The position numbers and the translations under genes were made by a program. A stretch of 64,000 bases of DNA from Himantopus leucocephalus (Eukaryota; Chordata; Aves; Charadriiformes; Recurvirostridae). The stretch covers positions 94,701,814-94,765,813 of the forward strand of contig RSEF01000001.1 of assembly GCA_003993805.1 (NCBI GenBank), read 5' to 3'. Shown piece after piece: positions 13,601 through 23,100 of the stretch. Under the pieces are notes generated by a model, which saw only the letters and a program-made list of their open reading frames with translations, had not been told where the DNA came from and did no database searches. The stretch's first letter is position 1. Every line of letters starts with the position of its first letter.

Positions 13601-16600
13601 CTGTTCACTTCTGCTCAGATTTTGGCTAACACAGCTCATGCTAAGCCCTGATGTTTGCTGGGAGCAGTGCCATTAGGTCAAAGCGAGAGCACCACGTAGG
13701 TGGGATAGGTGCCTAGAAAGAGCACATTAGAAAGGGACATTATAAAACAGCCATTATCATCTGTAGTTTTCTGGCTCCTGCAGCCATTGTCTTTTGTCTG
13801 GCAGTCTCTTCAGAATCTGCTAACTTATGGAAATGGCATAGATGAAACTTCCAAGTTGGAAGGTATAAAACATCAGCTTACCCAAAAAGCCTTTGAAGGA
13901 GATGCAAGAGCAGCTGGACTGCTGAGGCTTTCATGCTTCCTGATGCGATACAGGGGATGCCTGCACCGTGATGGAGGAGGAAGAATGAGCACTCTCACTG
14001 TCAGCTATGTAACTAATTCTTTCTTTTTTTTTTTTTTCTCGTAAGTGCACGAATTAAGAGTTATGGGTTATAAGTTATGAAACCTTATAACTTGAATCGG
14101 TGACTTCACATGACAGACTAATCTGGGCAAAGGGAAAATGAGCCCCTGTTGTTGTGTTTCTTTATTGTATTTCTTAATGAGCTTCTAAAACAAAGTTTAA
14201 TTCACAGAGTACATTGTCCTGTAAATTTGAGAGATCCATGGACTGTGACACCCATCCCACCAGGGGACAGCGAGTGAGCGGCTATGTGGTGCTTAGCTTC
14301 ATACCGGTGTTAAAGCACAACAGATGCCAGCAACTGGAGTGAGTGAGGGTATCGCATGTAAGTGTGTGATTGCTAGTGAATATCAAGTTGGACTATCCAG
14401 TGATTAAATTAATTGGCTTGGGAACCAAGAATGTGTATATGTCTCTGGGAGTGAGGTAACTGGAGAAGTTGGCTACCAGAGGGTGCAGGCCAACTACTGG
14501 GGAGATGGTAAGGTCAAGGTCTCAACTCAAAGACCGATTTGCATGTGTGTCAGTGCACGAGGCAACTACAGAGACTGAGGATCCAGGACCAGATACTGGA
14601 TGGGCTGAGTGTCTGGAAGAATCCAAATTGTATGTACTTGCATATTTCCCACTGATGGAACTTTATTCTGACCAGCCAGAGAGGAAAACATAGAATCATA
14701 GAATGGTTTGGGTTGGAAGGGACCTTAAAGATCATCTAGTTCCAACCCTGCTGCCATGGATAGGGACATCTTTTGCTATATCAGGTTCCTCAAAACCCCA
14801 TCCAACCTGACCTTGAACACTTCCCCACGCAACCTTTTCCAGTGTTTCACCACCCTCATTGTAAAAAATGCCTTCCTTATATCCATTTCTGCGTGTCCTG
14901 TCATTACAGGCCATGGTAAAAAGACTCATTCCATCTTTATTATAGGCCCCCTTTAAGTATTGAAAGGCCACAGGGCAGCATCCCCAGAGCCTTCTCTTCT
15001 CCAGGGTAAACAACTCCAACTCTCTCAGCCTATCCTCATAGGAGAGGTGTTCCAGGCCTCTGACCATTTTTGTGGCCCTCGTCCGGACCTGCTCCAACAA
15101 GTCCATGTCTGTCTTCTGCTGGGGATCCCAGAGCTGGACACAGTATTCCAAGTGGGGTCTCACAAGAGCAGAGTAGAGGGGAAGAATCACATCCATCAAC
15201 CTGCATCCACGCTTCTCTTAATGCAGCCCAGGATATGATTGGCTTTCTGGGCTGCGAGCACACATTGCTGGCTCATGTCCAATTTGTCACCCACCAGTAT
15301 TCCCAAGTCCTTCTCATCAGGGCTGCTCTCAATCCATTCATCCCCCAGTCTGTACTGATCCTGTAGATTGCCCCGATCAAGGTGCAGGACCTTGCACTTG
15401 GCCTTGAATTTCATGAGGTGAGGTTCATATTCATCCATTTCTCAAACCTCTCAAGGTCCCTCTGGATGGCCTCCCTTCCCTCAAGCGTATCACCTGCAGC
15501 GCTCAGCTTGGTGTCATCTACAAACTTGCTGAGGGTGCACTCGATCCCACTACCTATGTCATTAATAAGGACATTGAACAGTACTGATCCCAGTATGGAC
15601 CCCTGAGGGACACCACTTGTTACTGCTGTTGATTTGGACATTGAGCCTTTGACTGCAGCTCTTTGGATGCGGCCATCCAGCCAATTCCTTGTCCATTGAA
15701 TAGTCCATCCATCAAATCCACATATCTCCAGTTTAATGGCAAGAACGTTGTGTGGGACCATGTCAAAGGCCTTACAGAGGTTAAGATAGATGCCATCAGT
15801 TGTTCATGATAAGGCCATTGGTGCTATTTGTGTTTGTGTCACTGTTGCATGTTTATGTCTGTGAGGCCAGCCATGTACATGTGTATATGTGCATGTGTGT
15901 GCATATCTGTATGTCAATGTGTGTGTGTTACATATATGTGTGCCTATTGGGACTACAAGTTAGGCTTGCTACCGGTTGGACCTCAGGAAATAGAGCTGTA
16001 ACTGCCGTGTTGCTATCACGCTACCAGTTTTAGCAACCCCTGCACAAGAAAGGTTTTTAAGCAGGATTTATCAAGCAGTAATCAGACATTTAAGCAGTGA
16101 TAAAAGAAGAAAGATACATGCCTTAAACCTTGGTATACAGGCCAACCTGAAATCAAGACAGGTATGAAATTATTTGCTGGATATTAGTGCTCAATTGAAT
16201 ACTACATAGAATATTGATATATTTGAAAGAAATGTTTCAGAGGAAAGGAAGCTCTGCAGCTTTTGTGATGGAACTAAGAAACCTTAAGTCTGCCCCTTGG
16301 CAGCTAAATCATTCTGTAGTCATCAGGGTCATTTGTTAACCACTGCTGTTGTCTCATGTGCCCCTTGGAATCAAGTTGTTGGATATGACCTTTGTGCTTC
16401 TCAAGGAGAAAACTTAAAAGAAGAAAAATGGAAAAAAAAATGCTGTGTTGGCATTACTGAACCATGTGAATTGAAAGCCACTGGTGTTTAGAGAATGAAA
16501 GAGAACACAACAAAATGGGTGGGAAATCAAATAGTAGAAACCCACACGCAAGACCTAACTTGTGCACTACAAACTAAGTGCACAAAAGAATCAGGAAGAG

Positions 16601-19600
16601 TTTGGCCACCTCATCTGAGACTTGTCTTCAATTTGATCAGATTTGAATTTCAACTTGTTATGGAACAGGTAAATCCCTGAAGAGGGCTGGCAACTTCTTT
16701 TGGGTCCTGGAGGATCTTTCAGATTGACCACATAGCTAGAGAAGTTTACAGGACAGTCACGTAACAGCCTAGTAAATTTGGTCCCAAATTAGCACTGTTT
16801 CAAAACCTGACACACAACGGAAAATTAAAGCAAACATCTATAGGACAGGTTTGATTCAATTGTCAGTATCCTGAGTGCACTAATAATCCTTAATGGCCTT
16901 GAGTTTCCCGAAGGGGGTCTCCACCCACACACTCTCCCCATGGGCCCAGGCCTCCATTTAAGCACAGGCCTGGACCTTCTGTCCCTGCCTGAGCTATATT
17001 GTTGGTGCATCTGTGTTCAACTCAGGCACAGCTGTGGCACCTGGCCATGGGCGCTGTTGATCTGCACTCTGAGTCACAGACTGACTTCTCAGCTTGACCT
17101 TGGACCTGCCTCATCACTATGAATTTTCCTGATGATCTGAGTCAAGTTGGCAACAAGAATTGAACCCACCACCCCTAGGTCTGCCGTTCTTGCTGCTTTT
17201 TGGTACTCCAGGGCTGGGCCCTGGCTGGTGAGGCCCCTGCTCTGCCAGACGTGTTATCACAGCTGGACCAGCTGGCCCTTGGTGTACCCTCATACCAGCT
17301 CTACAGCTCATGACTCGTAAGAGTCACATTTCCAAAGGTGACACAGTTAGCTAAGACAACCACAATTCTTAGTGAACTGGAAGCACTGGAAGCAAGAAAG
17401 GTGTCAGAACCTGTCCAGGTACCTGCAATACTCATTATGACCCAGCACTGGGCAGTGACATGAATGGAAAACAGTGCAGTTGTGCACATCTTGCAAATAG
17501 TCCAGAAAGACACCTCTCAGATATCATCTCCTATCAATGATGGTATTTGATAAGTGACAAAAGATAATGCATTTGCACTAAGAGCCTTGGGTTTTCCAGT
17601 AAGGCTTTTCATAACAATCTGGTGTGGAAAATATTGGAATATCTCTCGGAAGAGAGAGGTGTTCCTACATATCACACTGCTTGCTGTCATTTGAGATTGC
17701 GAAACAAGAATATATAATTTTTCTTTGCATTTGAAAACAAATCTAATTCCTCTGTCTATTCCCTGTAAGTATGTGAGTCTTATCCCATGAACTGATGCTA
17801 ATGCAGCCACTTCCTTCAGTAACTAACCGTTGTTCCATTTCTCATTCCAGAGTAAACTGCGGGCAGTTGTCAACTAAAAGGCAATTTTGCCTCCATCTCC
17901 ATATGGTCTGTAGCCTGATTCTTCCCTGCTTCATCACACACAGACAATATAGCTTTGACACATGATCACTTCTTATACACAGGCAAAAGTTTTACCTCTT
18001 TGCTAACAGTGCGGGACTTCCTCACAATTTCCTGCCTATCATTCAGATTTGGAAACACAAAAAGTTTAAGGGAGATTATTCAAGTGACTGACAACTAGTA
18101 ACTTCCAAAACTATTTTTTTCTGCAAACTGCCCTCTCTCCTCAAATTTCCTGAGTAAGAAAGTCTTGCACACACATAGCACAAGTCTCTAATAACTACAA
18201 AATCCCTTTGTACTTGCAACATGTTGTCTCAGAATAGGTATAAACTTTTTGTAATTAGTCTTTTAGGACACTTCTGAAAGATACTCTGGAGAACAACCCA
18301 CAGTTTACTTGAAGAACATAGTCCAAAAAAGAGTTTGCTCAACTAAAAAATATATACATTTAAAAGAAAAAATAATTTCTAGGAAAAGTTAAATTCATAA
18401 TATATTATTAAAGGAACCAGATAGCCTATTTCCATTAGCCATATCCAGGAGTAAAACAAACAGCTTCTCATTTGACTGATCAACCTCTCTGCACTTGAAT
18501 TTTTAAATACTTGCACATCTGATGTTTTCAATGTGTGACAGCATGCAAGGCTGGATGCAGAGGTAGGCATAACCCAATGAACAGATTTAAATATTCCCTA
18601 ATCAAAACTATAATTTGCTGTAATCGTTTTTACGTCATTTTTTTCTAATACTGACAGGCACACTCTTTGTATTCCTCACACTCCATCGCATGTCCCACAA
18701 GTGCCTTCATTGTATTCAGTGGTACTAGTTGCAGAGTGAGGTTCTGCTTGGATAAGAAGGCATCAGATTGTGGCTTGCTCCGGCTGAAGGTCTGGTTCCC
18801 CTCACAGGCCAGGGATGAGAATGAGCCGTGCATCCCTGTACCCAGACCCTAAGTGGAGGTTTTCAGCACATGTGTGCTGCTTTGGTCCCTGGTTGCCCAC
18901 GCACTCCTAGAGGGCCATTCCTCCTGCACTGCCTTCGAGCTGCACCCTTCCTGGGGAACAGCAGGGGGCTGTGGCAGCTTGGGGAGTGCAAGCACGGCCA
19001 GAGCAGAGACATGGATTGCTGGTGCTGATGATGGCGTCAAGGTAAAGATACTCTTGTCTACATCTGCCAGTGAGTCACTCTGGTACTGTTCCCTGCTATT
19101 AAAAAGAAGTTGGCAGAAATCTCACTCTCATTTCTACAGTACTGCTCAGTTGACACTCAAACATTACTCCAAAGATGTCCAAGTACAAATATTTAATATT
19201 GTTCTTCACACTCCTTTGCACAGAAAGGCCTGTGCCTTCTCTTCCCATCCTCTTGAACTGTGACTGCATCCACACAACTGGTGAGAACCTTTAAGACTAG
19301 GGCAATGCTATGTAAAAGTATCATCCATGAAGTCTTGTTCTCATGATATGGGGATGCAACCACCAGTCACAATGCCATAGTGCCACCTCCATGTGCACAG
19401 AGTCAAAAATGGGGATTCCAGGATCTGGCGCCCATCATCAGCTTCAAACATGTACATATAGCTCTAGAAGAGCAGAGACAAATAGCAATAAGCTTCAGAT
19501 ATACAGGAACAACTGAAGGGACGGTACGTTACCCAGCCAAACTCCACCGGACACACAGAGCACAGCAACATAATTTTAACTGGTGTTGAATAAAGACCTG

Positions 19601-19994
19601 GAGTAATTAATTCTGTCTACACAGAGGTCAACAAGGGAGTCAAGACAGTAGGAAGAATACCCAGCTGCCTTCCATTACAGCTTTACTAAACTGGGACTTG
19701 AATTCCTATGAGAATGGCCAGTCACTGATGTCTGCGTAAAATACAAAACTATTACAAATGTCTTTCTCTCAGGATCACCAAGGACATTGAATCAAAGACA
19801 GAAATGTATTTAAACACCTTCTTGACGCTTTGCCTTACAGGTTGATGGAATAACAACTTATTTATATTGAATTTACATTATTTTCCTACCTCATTGCCTA
19901 ATGTGAAATAAAGTATGTACTTACCCAGGGAGACCTGAATGCAGAGGAGAAGCAGCCACATTGCTGGAGTAGGAAGATGTCCTTCTGTTGCCAT
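3342..19994 (-). CDS. Multi-SRCR scavenger receptor (CD163/WC1-like), spliced, 3' part off-window
   Basis: Exons in transcription order are 19994..19925 (signal peptide), 10331..10017, 8452..8144, 6542..6228, 5439..5128, 4700..4383 and 3656..3342. Joined in phase they give an open frame of 651 residues: a 24-residue signal segment followed by six SRCR group B domains of 103-106 residues. Each domain is one exon with phase-1 introns on both sides, the classic arrangement for this superfamily. The fifth domain lacks C2 and C7 (VLDDDW and [11 protein letters not shown]), the sixth is a full eight-Cys domain ([21 protein letters not shown]). That pair and the domain order resemble the C-terminal part of WC1/CD163L1/CD163-type ectodomains. 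Family members are leukocyte surface receptors. No transmembrane or cytoplasmic exon is visible; these should lie left of the window, past an ERV. No stops or frameshifts were found in the seven exons. The exact paralogue cannot be named from here. Confidence 0.88.
4383..4700 (-). CDS. SRCR exon 6 (fifth domain), lacks C2 and C7
   Basis: A 318-bp exon with acceptor CCCAG|GT before 4700 and donor CTCAG|GTGAGT after 4383, phase 1-1. It encodes [16 protein letters not shown], then [17 protein letters not shown] where the usual Cys 2 is Leu, [33 protein letters not shown], and [15 protein letters not shown] where the usual Cys 7 is absent. The disulfide partners C2 and C7 are lost together and the other six remain. 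Such six-Cys domains are known among CD163/WC1-family members. Confidence 0.92.
5128..5439 (-). CDS. SRCR exon 5 (fourth domain), nine cysteines
   Basis: A 312-bp exon, acceptor ATTCAG before 5439 and donor CTCAG|GTAAGTC after 5128, phase 1-1. It encodes [73 protein letters not shown]. The eight standard cysteines are present plus one extra in TESCLWDC, three residues before C6. The usual acidic cluster is replaced by RSHW, so a calcium site is unlikely here. Confidence 0.92.
6228..6542 (-). CDS. SRCR exon 4 (third domain)
   Basis: A 315-bp exon, acceptor CTGCAG|GC before 6542 and donor CTCAG|GTAAGC after 6228, phase 1-1. My translation is open throughout: [85 protein letters not shown]. Eight cysteines are present. 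Asn-glycosylation motifs NGS, NES and NGT are visible. It has few ATG/GTG codons in frame, so simple ORF calling recovers only its last third; the full exon is supported by splice sites and the Cys pattern. Confidence 0.9.
6575..6611. repeat. Poly-T tract with one ambiguous base
   Basis: A run of 26 T, then G, then seven T and an N at 6609. It lies just upstream (gene sense) of the acceptor of the third SRCR domain exon, beyond about 30 bp. Probably a retroposed poly(A) or homopolymer slippage; the N suggests an uncertain read. Confidence 0.8.
6612..8143. other. SRCR intron, no gene seen; poly-T at 7596-7624
   Basis: This is intronic sequence between the second and third SRCR domain exons. 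It holds a 29-base poly-T (7596-7624) and an N at 7642. No SRCR cysteine signature or other exon is readable on either strand; the short ORFs have no recognisable content. Confidence 0.6.
8144..8452 (-). CDS. SRCR exon 3 (second domain)
   Basis: A 309-bp exon, acceptor TTCCAG|GT before 8452 and donor TTCAG|GTGAGA after 8144, phase 1-1. It encodes [90 protein letters not shown]. All eight cysteines are present. The WATVC...[10 protein letters not shown] and EEFHC...CSHDA pattern matches the non-calcium type of CD163/WC1 domain. The whole exon is open although only part shows as an ATG/GTG-initiated ORF. Confidence 0.9.
8855..9490 (+). mobile_element. CR1 LINE fragment (RT region), sense
   Basis: Diverged CR1 reverse transcriptase sequence on the plus strand. 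A frame reads [19 protein letters not shown], matching the CR1 block around (D/N)VF-DTV-HNI, followed by the downstream PQGS-type region as DNA (GGACCTGTTCTGTTCAGCCT) and the GACCTAGACGGGCTGGA block. Frames are broken, so it is not active. It sits in an SRCR intron, opposite to the gene. Confidence 0.85.
9763..9856. repeat. 29-bp tandem repeat (2.4 copies) with hairpin arm
   Basis: Unit 1 is 9763-9791, unit 2 is 9792-9820 (three differences), and a partial third runs 9821-9833, each starting TTCTATGTC and ending CTACTTTGA. The 12-mer ATATCTACTTTG at 9779-9790 is matched by its exact reverse complement at 9845-9856, so the array could form a stem. Function unknown. Confidence 0.8.
10017..10331 (-). 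CDS. SRCR exon 2 (first domain)
   Basis: A 315-bp exon, acceptor GAAG|GT before 10331 and donor CTCAG|GTAAGA after 10017, phase 1-1. It encodes [96 protein letters not shown]. All eight group B cysteines are present. Its GT start joins in phase with the final G of the signal-peptide exon, making it the N-terminal domain unless an exon was missed in the 9.6-kb intron. Confidence 0.93.
10332..12685. other. SRCR intron 1, proximal part; no gene seen
   Basis: AT-rich intronic sequence. I searched the minus strand for SRCR signatures and found none. A possible short CR1 tail (CAGAATCATAGAA) is at about 12142. Nothing else supportable. Confidence 0.55.
12690..12899 (+). mobile_element. CR1 3' end, sense
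   Basis: It reads AATATCAGGAAACACTTTTT, then AGGGAGGCTGTGGAGTTG, AGGGCCCTTCCAACCTCAAC and CCATTCTGTGATTCTGTGAA. These are the conserved CR1 3' region and its terminal octamer-type tail. Truncated at its 5' side. Confidence 0.9.
13109..14322 (+). mobile_element. Solo LTR of an avian ERV, split by a second insertion
   Basis: Starts TGTACCGATTTTGGCTGGGA and ends TTAAAGCACAACA (TG...CA). The parts are 13109-13595 and 14251-14322. It is flanked by GGTGC (13104-13108) and GATGC (14323-14327), a 4-of-5 target duplication. It carries CAGCAATAAAAGC near 13376, possibly the transcription or poly(A) control region. A second copy of the same family, intact in length (about 539 bp), is antisense at 46956-47494 and shows that the middle 655 bp here do not belong to the LTR. 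No internal retroviral genes adjoin. Confidence 0.8.
13596..14250. mobile_element. 655-bp LTR-like insertion inside the solo LTR, perfect 6-bp TSD
   Basis: The insert begins TGTGACTGTTCAC and ends GGACTGTGACA, so it has TG...CA ends. It is bracketed by CCCATC at 13590-13595 and CCCATC at 14251-14256, an exact 6-bp target-site duplication. Removing it restores the LTR sequence seen in the copy at 46956-47494. It holds a T-run (14022-14038) and a TATAAA at about 13742. The 111-codon ORF over 13709-14044 falls inside it and has no recognisable similarity. Most likely a solo LTR of a different ERV family. Confidence 0.75.
14692..15790 (-). mobile_element. CR1 LINE, 5'-truncated, antisense
   Basis: The 3' tail CATAGAATCATAGAATGG is at the left end, so the element is on the minus strand. 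Minus-strand frames give CR1 ORF2 C-terminal pieces: [68 protein letters not shown], split over several frames. Decayed, inactive, about 1.1 kb. Confidence 0.95.
15840..15945. repeat. GT/AT-rich simple sequence
   Basis: Imperfect (TG)n and TATG-rich stretch, e.g. GTGTATATGTGCATGTGTGT and ATGTGTGTGTGTTACATATA. It accounts for the cysteine-rich 77-codon ORF reading through it. Confidence 0.7.
16950..17290 (+). repeat. Unnamed interspersed repeat, copy 1
   Basis: Shares GCCTGAGCTATA...CATCTGTG and TTGACCTTGGACCTGCC with the stretch at 21090-21410, and in reverse complement with 29590-29880 and 41565-41935. The copies are heavily diverged; the family name is not known to me. Confidence 0.45.
17300..19924. 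other. SRCR intron 1, distal part; two uninterpreted ORFs
   Basis: Minus-strand ORFs at 17517-17810 (97 codons) and 18645-18833 (62 codons, ending ECACQY-stop) are open but lack splice context or a recognisable domain. Neither has the SRCR cysteine spacing. I treat the region as intron. Confidence 0.45.
19925..19994 (-). CDS. SRCR gene exon 1: start codon and signal peptide
   Basis: Minus-strand ATG at 19994-19992 opens [18 protein letters not shown], continuing IQVSLG, and ends at the donor CTGG|GTAAGT after 19925. The hydrophobic core WLLLLCIQV followed by SLG is a typical secretory signal with cleavage near the exon end. A second in-frame ATG (19961-19959) would give a shorter version. 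The exon ends in phase 1, as required to join the first SRCR exon (Gly split codon). This fit of phase, signal and position makes it the likely first coding exon, although the 9.6-kb intron is long. The transcription start should lie right of about 20000; I see no clear promoter motif. Confidence 0.75.
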
Positions 19995-20139
19995 TCTGAT
20001 TGTGGACAGATGAAACTTCACTCTCTGTTAGGCACTGCCTAGACCAAACTCTGCAAGGGCTTCTCTGTGTCTCACAAATGACTACAAAGGAGGAAATATA
20101 TAGATTCACATGATAGCACGAACTACATGAAGGAACCAA

Positions 20140-23100
20140 TAGAAATATTGTTCACCTTTTTAGACATTATCAACAGATTAATCTCAAATCTGAAAGAACC
20201 AAAACCTCCAATAAAATTCAAAAATTTTGCCCGTGACCATATATGAAGGATTGTTGCGCTTCTGATGTCATCATTCGTATTGTCTTATTTTACTATGGGA
20301 CCAACATTGGTAGTACAGGCAGAGCAGTACGCAAAATGGTTATTTCTCACCTGACAAAGCAATGTGAAAGTACAGAACATCGGTCATTTTATGAATCACT
20401 TTGGAAGAGAAAAAGGCAAAGAAAATCCCTATATTTGTAGCTTATCCATCTCCTTGGGAGCAATTGTAAAATCAACGGATGTAGTTGACACCCGCTCTGT
20501 CTTTGAGGCAAGCGCTGCTTAGGGTTTCCTTATTCGGTCAAAACTTGAGACATGTATGGGCAGAAGCTCTTGAAAGACCATCTTCCTTAGGATGCGAATT
20601 ACAGGACTTCCTGTTTCGTCTGCTGAGTTTCTTTTTGTTACAGGTTATGTATCACCATTGCTGCTAGTTCTGCCCACTGTCTCGTTCACTCCAGAATGAT
20701 GAATTTAGTGAAACAAAAGCTGCTGTTAATCAAACTGTGGCTACTTGACTCATTCTTGGCAACTGGAACGGCGCTATCTGTTTACATCAGTCTGGACACA
20801 CAATCCTCTTTATGACACTGACACGCACGCTCTTTTTGTCTGATTGCAGCTATCTGGTGTTTATCCAGAATCCCAATTTCAGTGACATCCAAGCTGTTAG
20901 GTCCTTAGTACACCAATAAGCTCTGCAACCTCTTCCCCTTCTCACTGGGCTTTGACTGCCTGTTCAGGGTCTGTATAACCTTGCAGCAGTGTAACCTTGG
21001 GTCACACTGCTGTGGAAAAAGCTGCATGAGGAAAAGCAGAGAGAAGTCTGGCTAGAGGCTGCCCATTCTTTGCTCAGGAGCTCAGCCACTTGCCTGTGGT
21101 CTCTACTAGAGCTATATGGCAGCCAGACTTGGGCCTTGCCATGAACTTTGCTGATACTGACTGACTTTAGTCAGCTGATCTGCTGAATTGACTTTATGGC
21201 TTGATCTTGGACCTACCACCTTGCTGTGGTCTTGTTTGGATTGCTTGGACTGCTGACTTAACCTGGCTGCATTCACTGGACTTATTCTGTTCTTCTTGTT
21301 CAGGCACTATGGGACTGCATCTCTTGGTGAGGATCCTGCCTCATGCCTGGCTTGCTGTCAATGTCAGTTCCTGGCTGATCTTCCCTTGCAGAGCAGCCTG
21401 CTTCTGATTCTTGATACAGACCTCTGAAAAACAGAAAGTCACTTCTACTCCATTGGAAATCTGGTCAGGGTTACCAAAAAAACACTACAGATATGTTAAT
21501 GAGAGATAGACAAGGTATCCATTATAATGTCTGTTCCTGTACTGAAGTTCAGTGGTTTCACTTAGCACTCTTTTCCTTGCTAATTAGTAGCCATCAACAG
21601 AATTGTCACTGACATTTTAAACCCACTCAAGGAAGTCTAAGAGTGAGATCTATTTCTCAGCATTCTGGCCCTTGATGATGAGAGTCTCCTTCATAGGCAC
21701 TATGACCAAGTAACCAGGTACATGCCAGTGCCCATGGATGTTAGAACTCCAGAATTCTCAGCTGGGGAGAAGCTGGTGCTCTCCTTTTCTTATCTTTCCC
21801 ATTGCAGAAGAGGATGTAATCAGGATCAGTATTCACTTGGGTTGGGACTGGCAGCATGGATTTCCTGTGCCCAATGGGCATGAGGACTTACCTAAAAACC
21901 ACAGTCCCCATGATGATTTTAACAAGTCCTGAATATGTCTGGTGACACCAGGATGTGCCTCTAGTCAAATGACCAGGAGAAGACAGCTATTCAAGGACAA
22001 GTTCGATGGAAACATGACATCATGTCTGTCATCCAGCCTTATCCGCCTATCTATGTTTACGAAGGATCTTCTCACTAGGCTTGGATACAGAATGTTCCTA
22101 AAAAAAGTAACCCATCAGTTACCATTGCACAGCGCATCATAACTGTATCCTTTGTCTGGATAGAGGGGAATTCTGGGACACCAGCTATGCCCAGATAGCA
22201 GAAGAAAAAACAGCACCATCTCCACTAAGCACAAATATCTTGGTCTAAACGTCCAGAAGTTCTGCTCCTTCCTCAGATGGATGAAACAACTCCTTCTCTA
22301 AGGAACCCACCTACCGCCCCACTCCGGTCAAACTGACTCCCTTCACTTCATTCCCCAGCCACTTATAAGCCAGTCACAGGCTGAGGATTCTGTCTCTTCT
22401 GTCCTGGAAACAGGAATGCTGTGCAGGAACCTTGCATTTGTCTTTAAAGCAGAGTTCATCTGTAATAAACTGAGTACCTGTTTGGAAAAGTTTCTCTGCC
22501 ATCAGTTTCATCCCTCTGGAGGTCCTTTCACCCCTTTTCAGAAGTATTCTCTGATGCTTTCCACACTGTATTCCCACTGTTAGCCTTAGAAGTAGATGCC
22601 GTATCCTCCTCAAGGAATCGATCACCACAGCAAAAATCTGTAATGGGCAAAGAAAGGGAATTGAAAGTTGGAAACAAGGACAGCTGATAGCAGGTCATCA
22701 AGTGGGTCTGGAGGACTAGGAATGACTTCAAGACTTACAAAGAAATACTGAAGTATATTTGCTTTAGGTTTAGTTTTCCCAACGTGAACATATATTTCTG
22801 AATTCTTGCTTTTTTTGACTCCACATGAGTTCTGGGACTTCTGGATGGTTTGTGTCACTTGTGAAGGTTCTTTCAGAACTGGCTTCCCAAACAGAAAAGC
22901 CTGGGAAGATGCACAAAAGACCAACCCTGGCCTGGAGGCACGCAATAGAATGTGCTGGGGACAAGACTCAGCCTTGAATGCTTGAGAACAGACTTCACAA
23001 CTCTGTAACTAAATACCATATTCCATATGGAGTTGCAGGAACACTGGTTAGCACACACCCTTGGACAGGAAGATGTAACAGGTGTTGGTGTCTAGAATCT

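Larger units (their letters stand above)
12900..16040 (+). repeat. Older avian LTR-like repeat, interrupted by later insertions
   Basis: Three blocks appear to be one older element: 12900-13108, 14328-14691 and 15790-16040. The first ends ...GTGTCTTTGGTGC and the second starts ...CCAGCAACTGGAG, so they rejoin across an LTR insertion; the third follows an antisense CR1. Blocks 1 and 3 contain GT-rich tracts (13028-13048 and 15840-15945). Assignment as one LTR-type element is inference from the flanks and my recollection of avian repeats. Confidence 0.45.

Noticed and set aside
13709..14044. 111-codon ORF as a possible gene
   Set aside because: Lies wholly inside the 655-bp TG...CA insertion and ends in a poly-T run translated as Phe.
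14732..15761. Minus ORFs (80-155 codons) as host genes
   Set aside because: They are pieces of CR1 ORF2 in different frames.
18645..18833. Cys-containing minus ORF as an additional SRCR domain
   Set aside because: Cysteine spacing and the GRVEV/WGTVCDD/VCRQLGCG blocks are absent.
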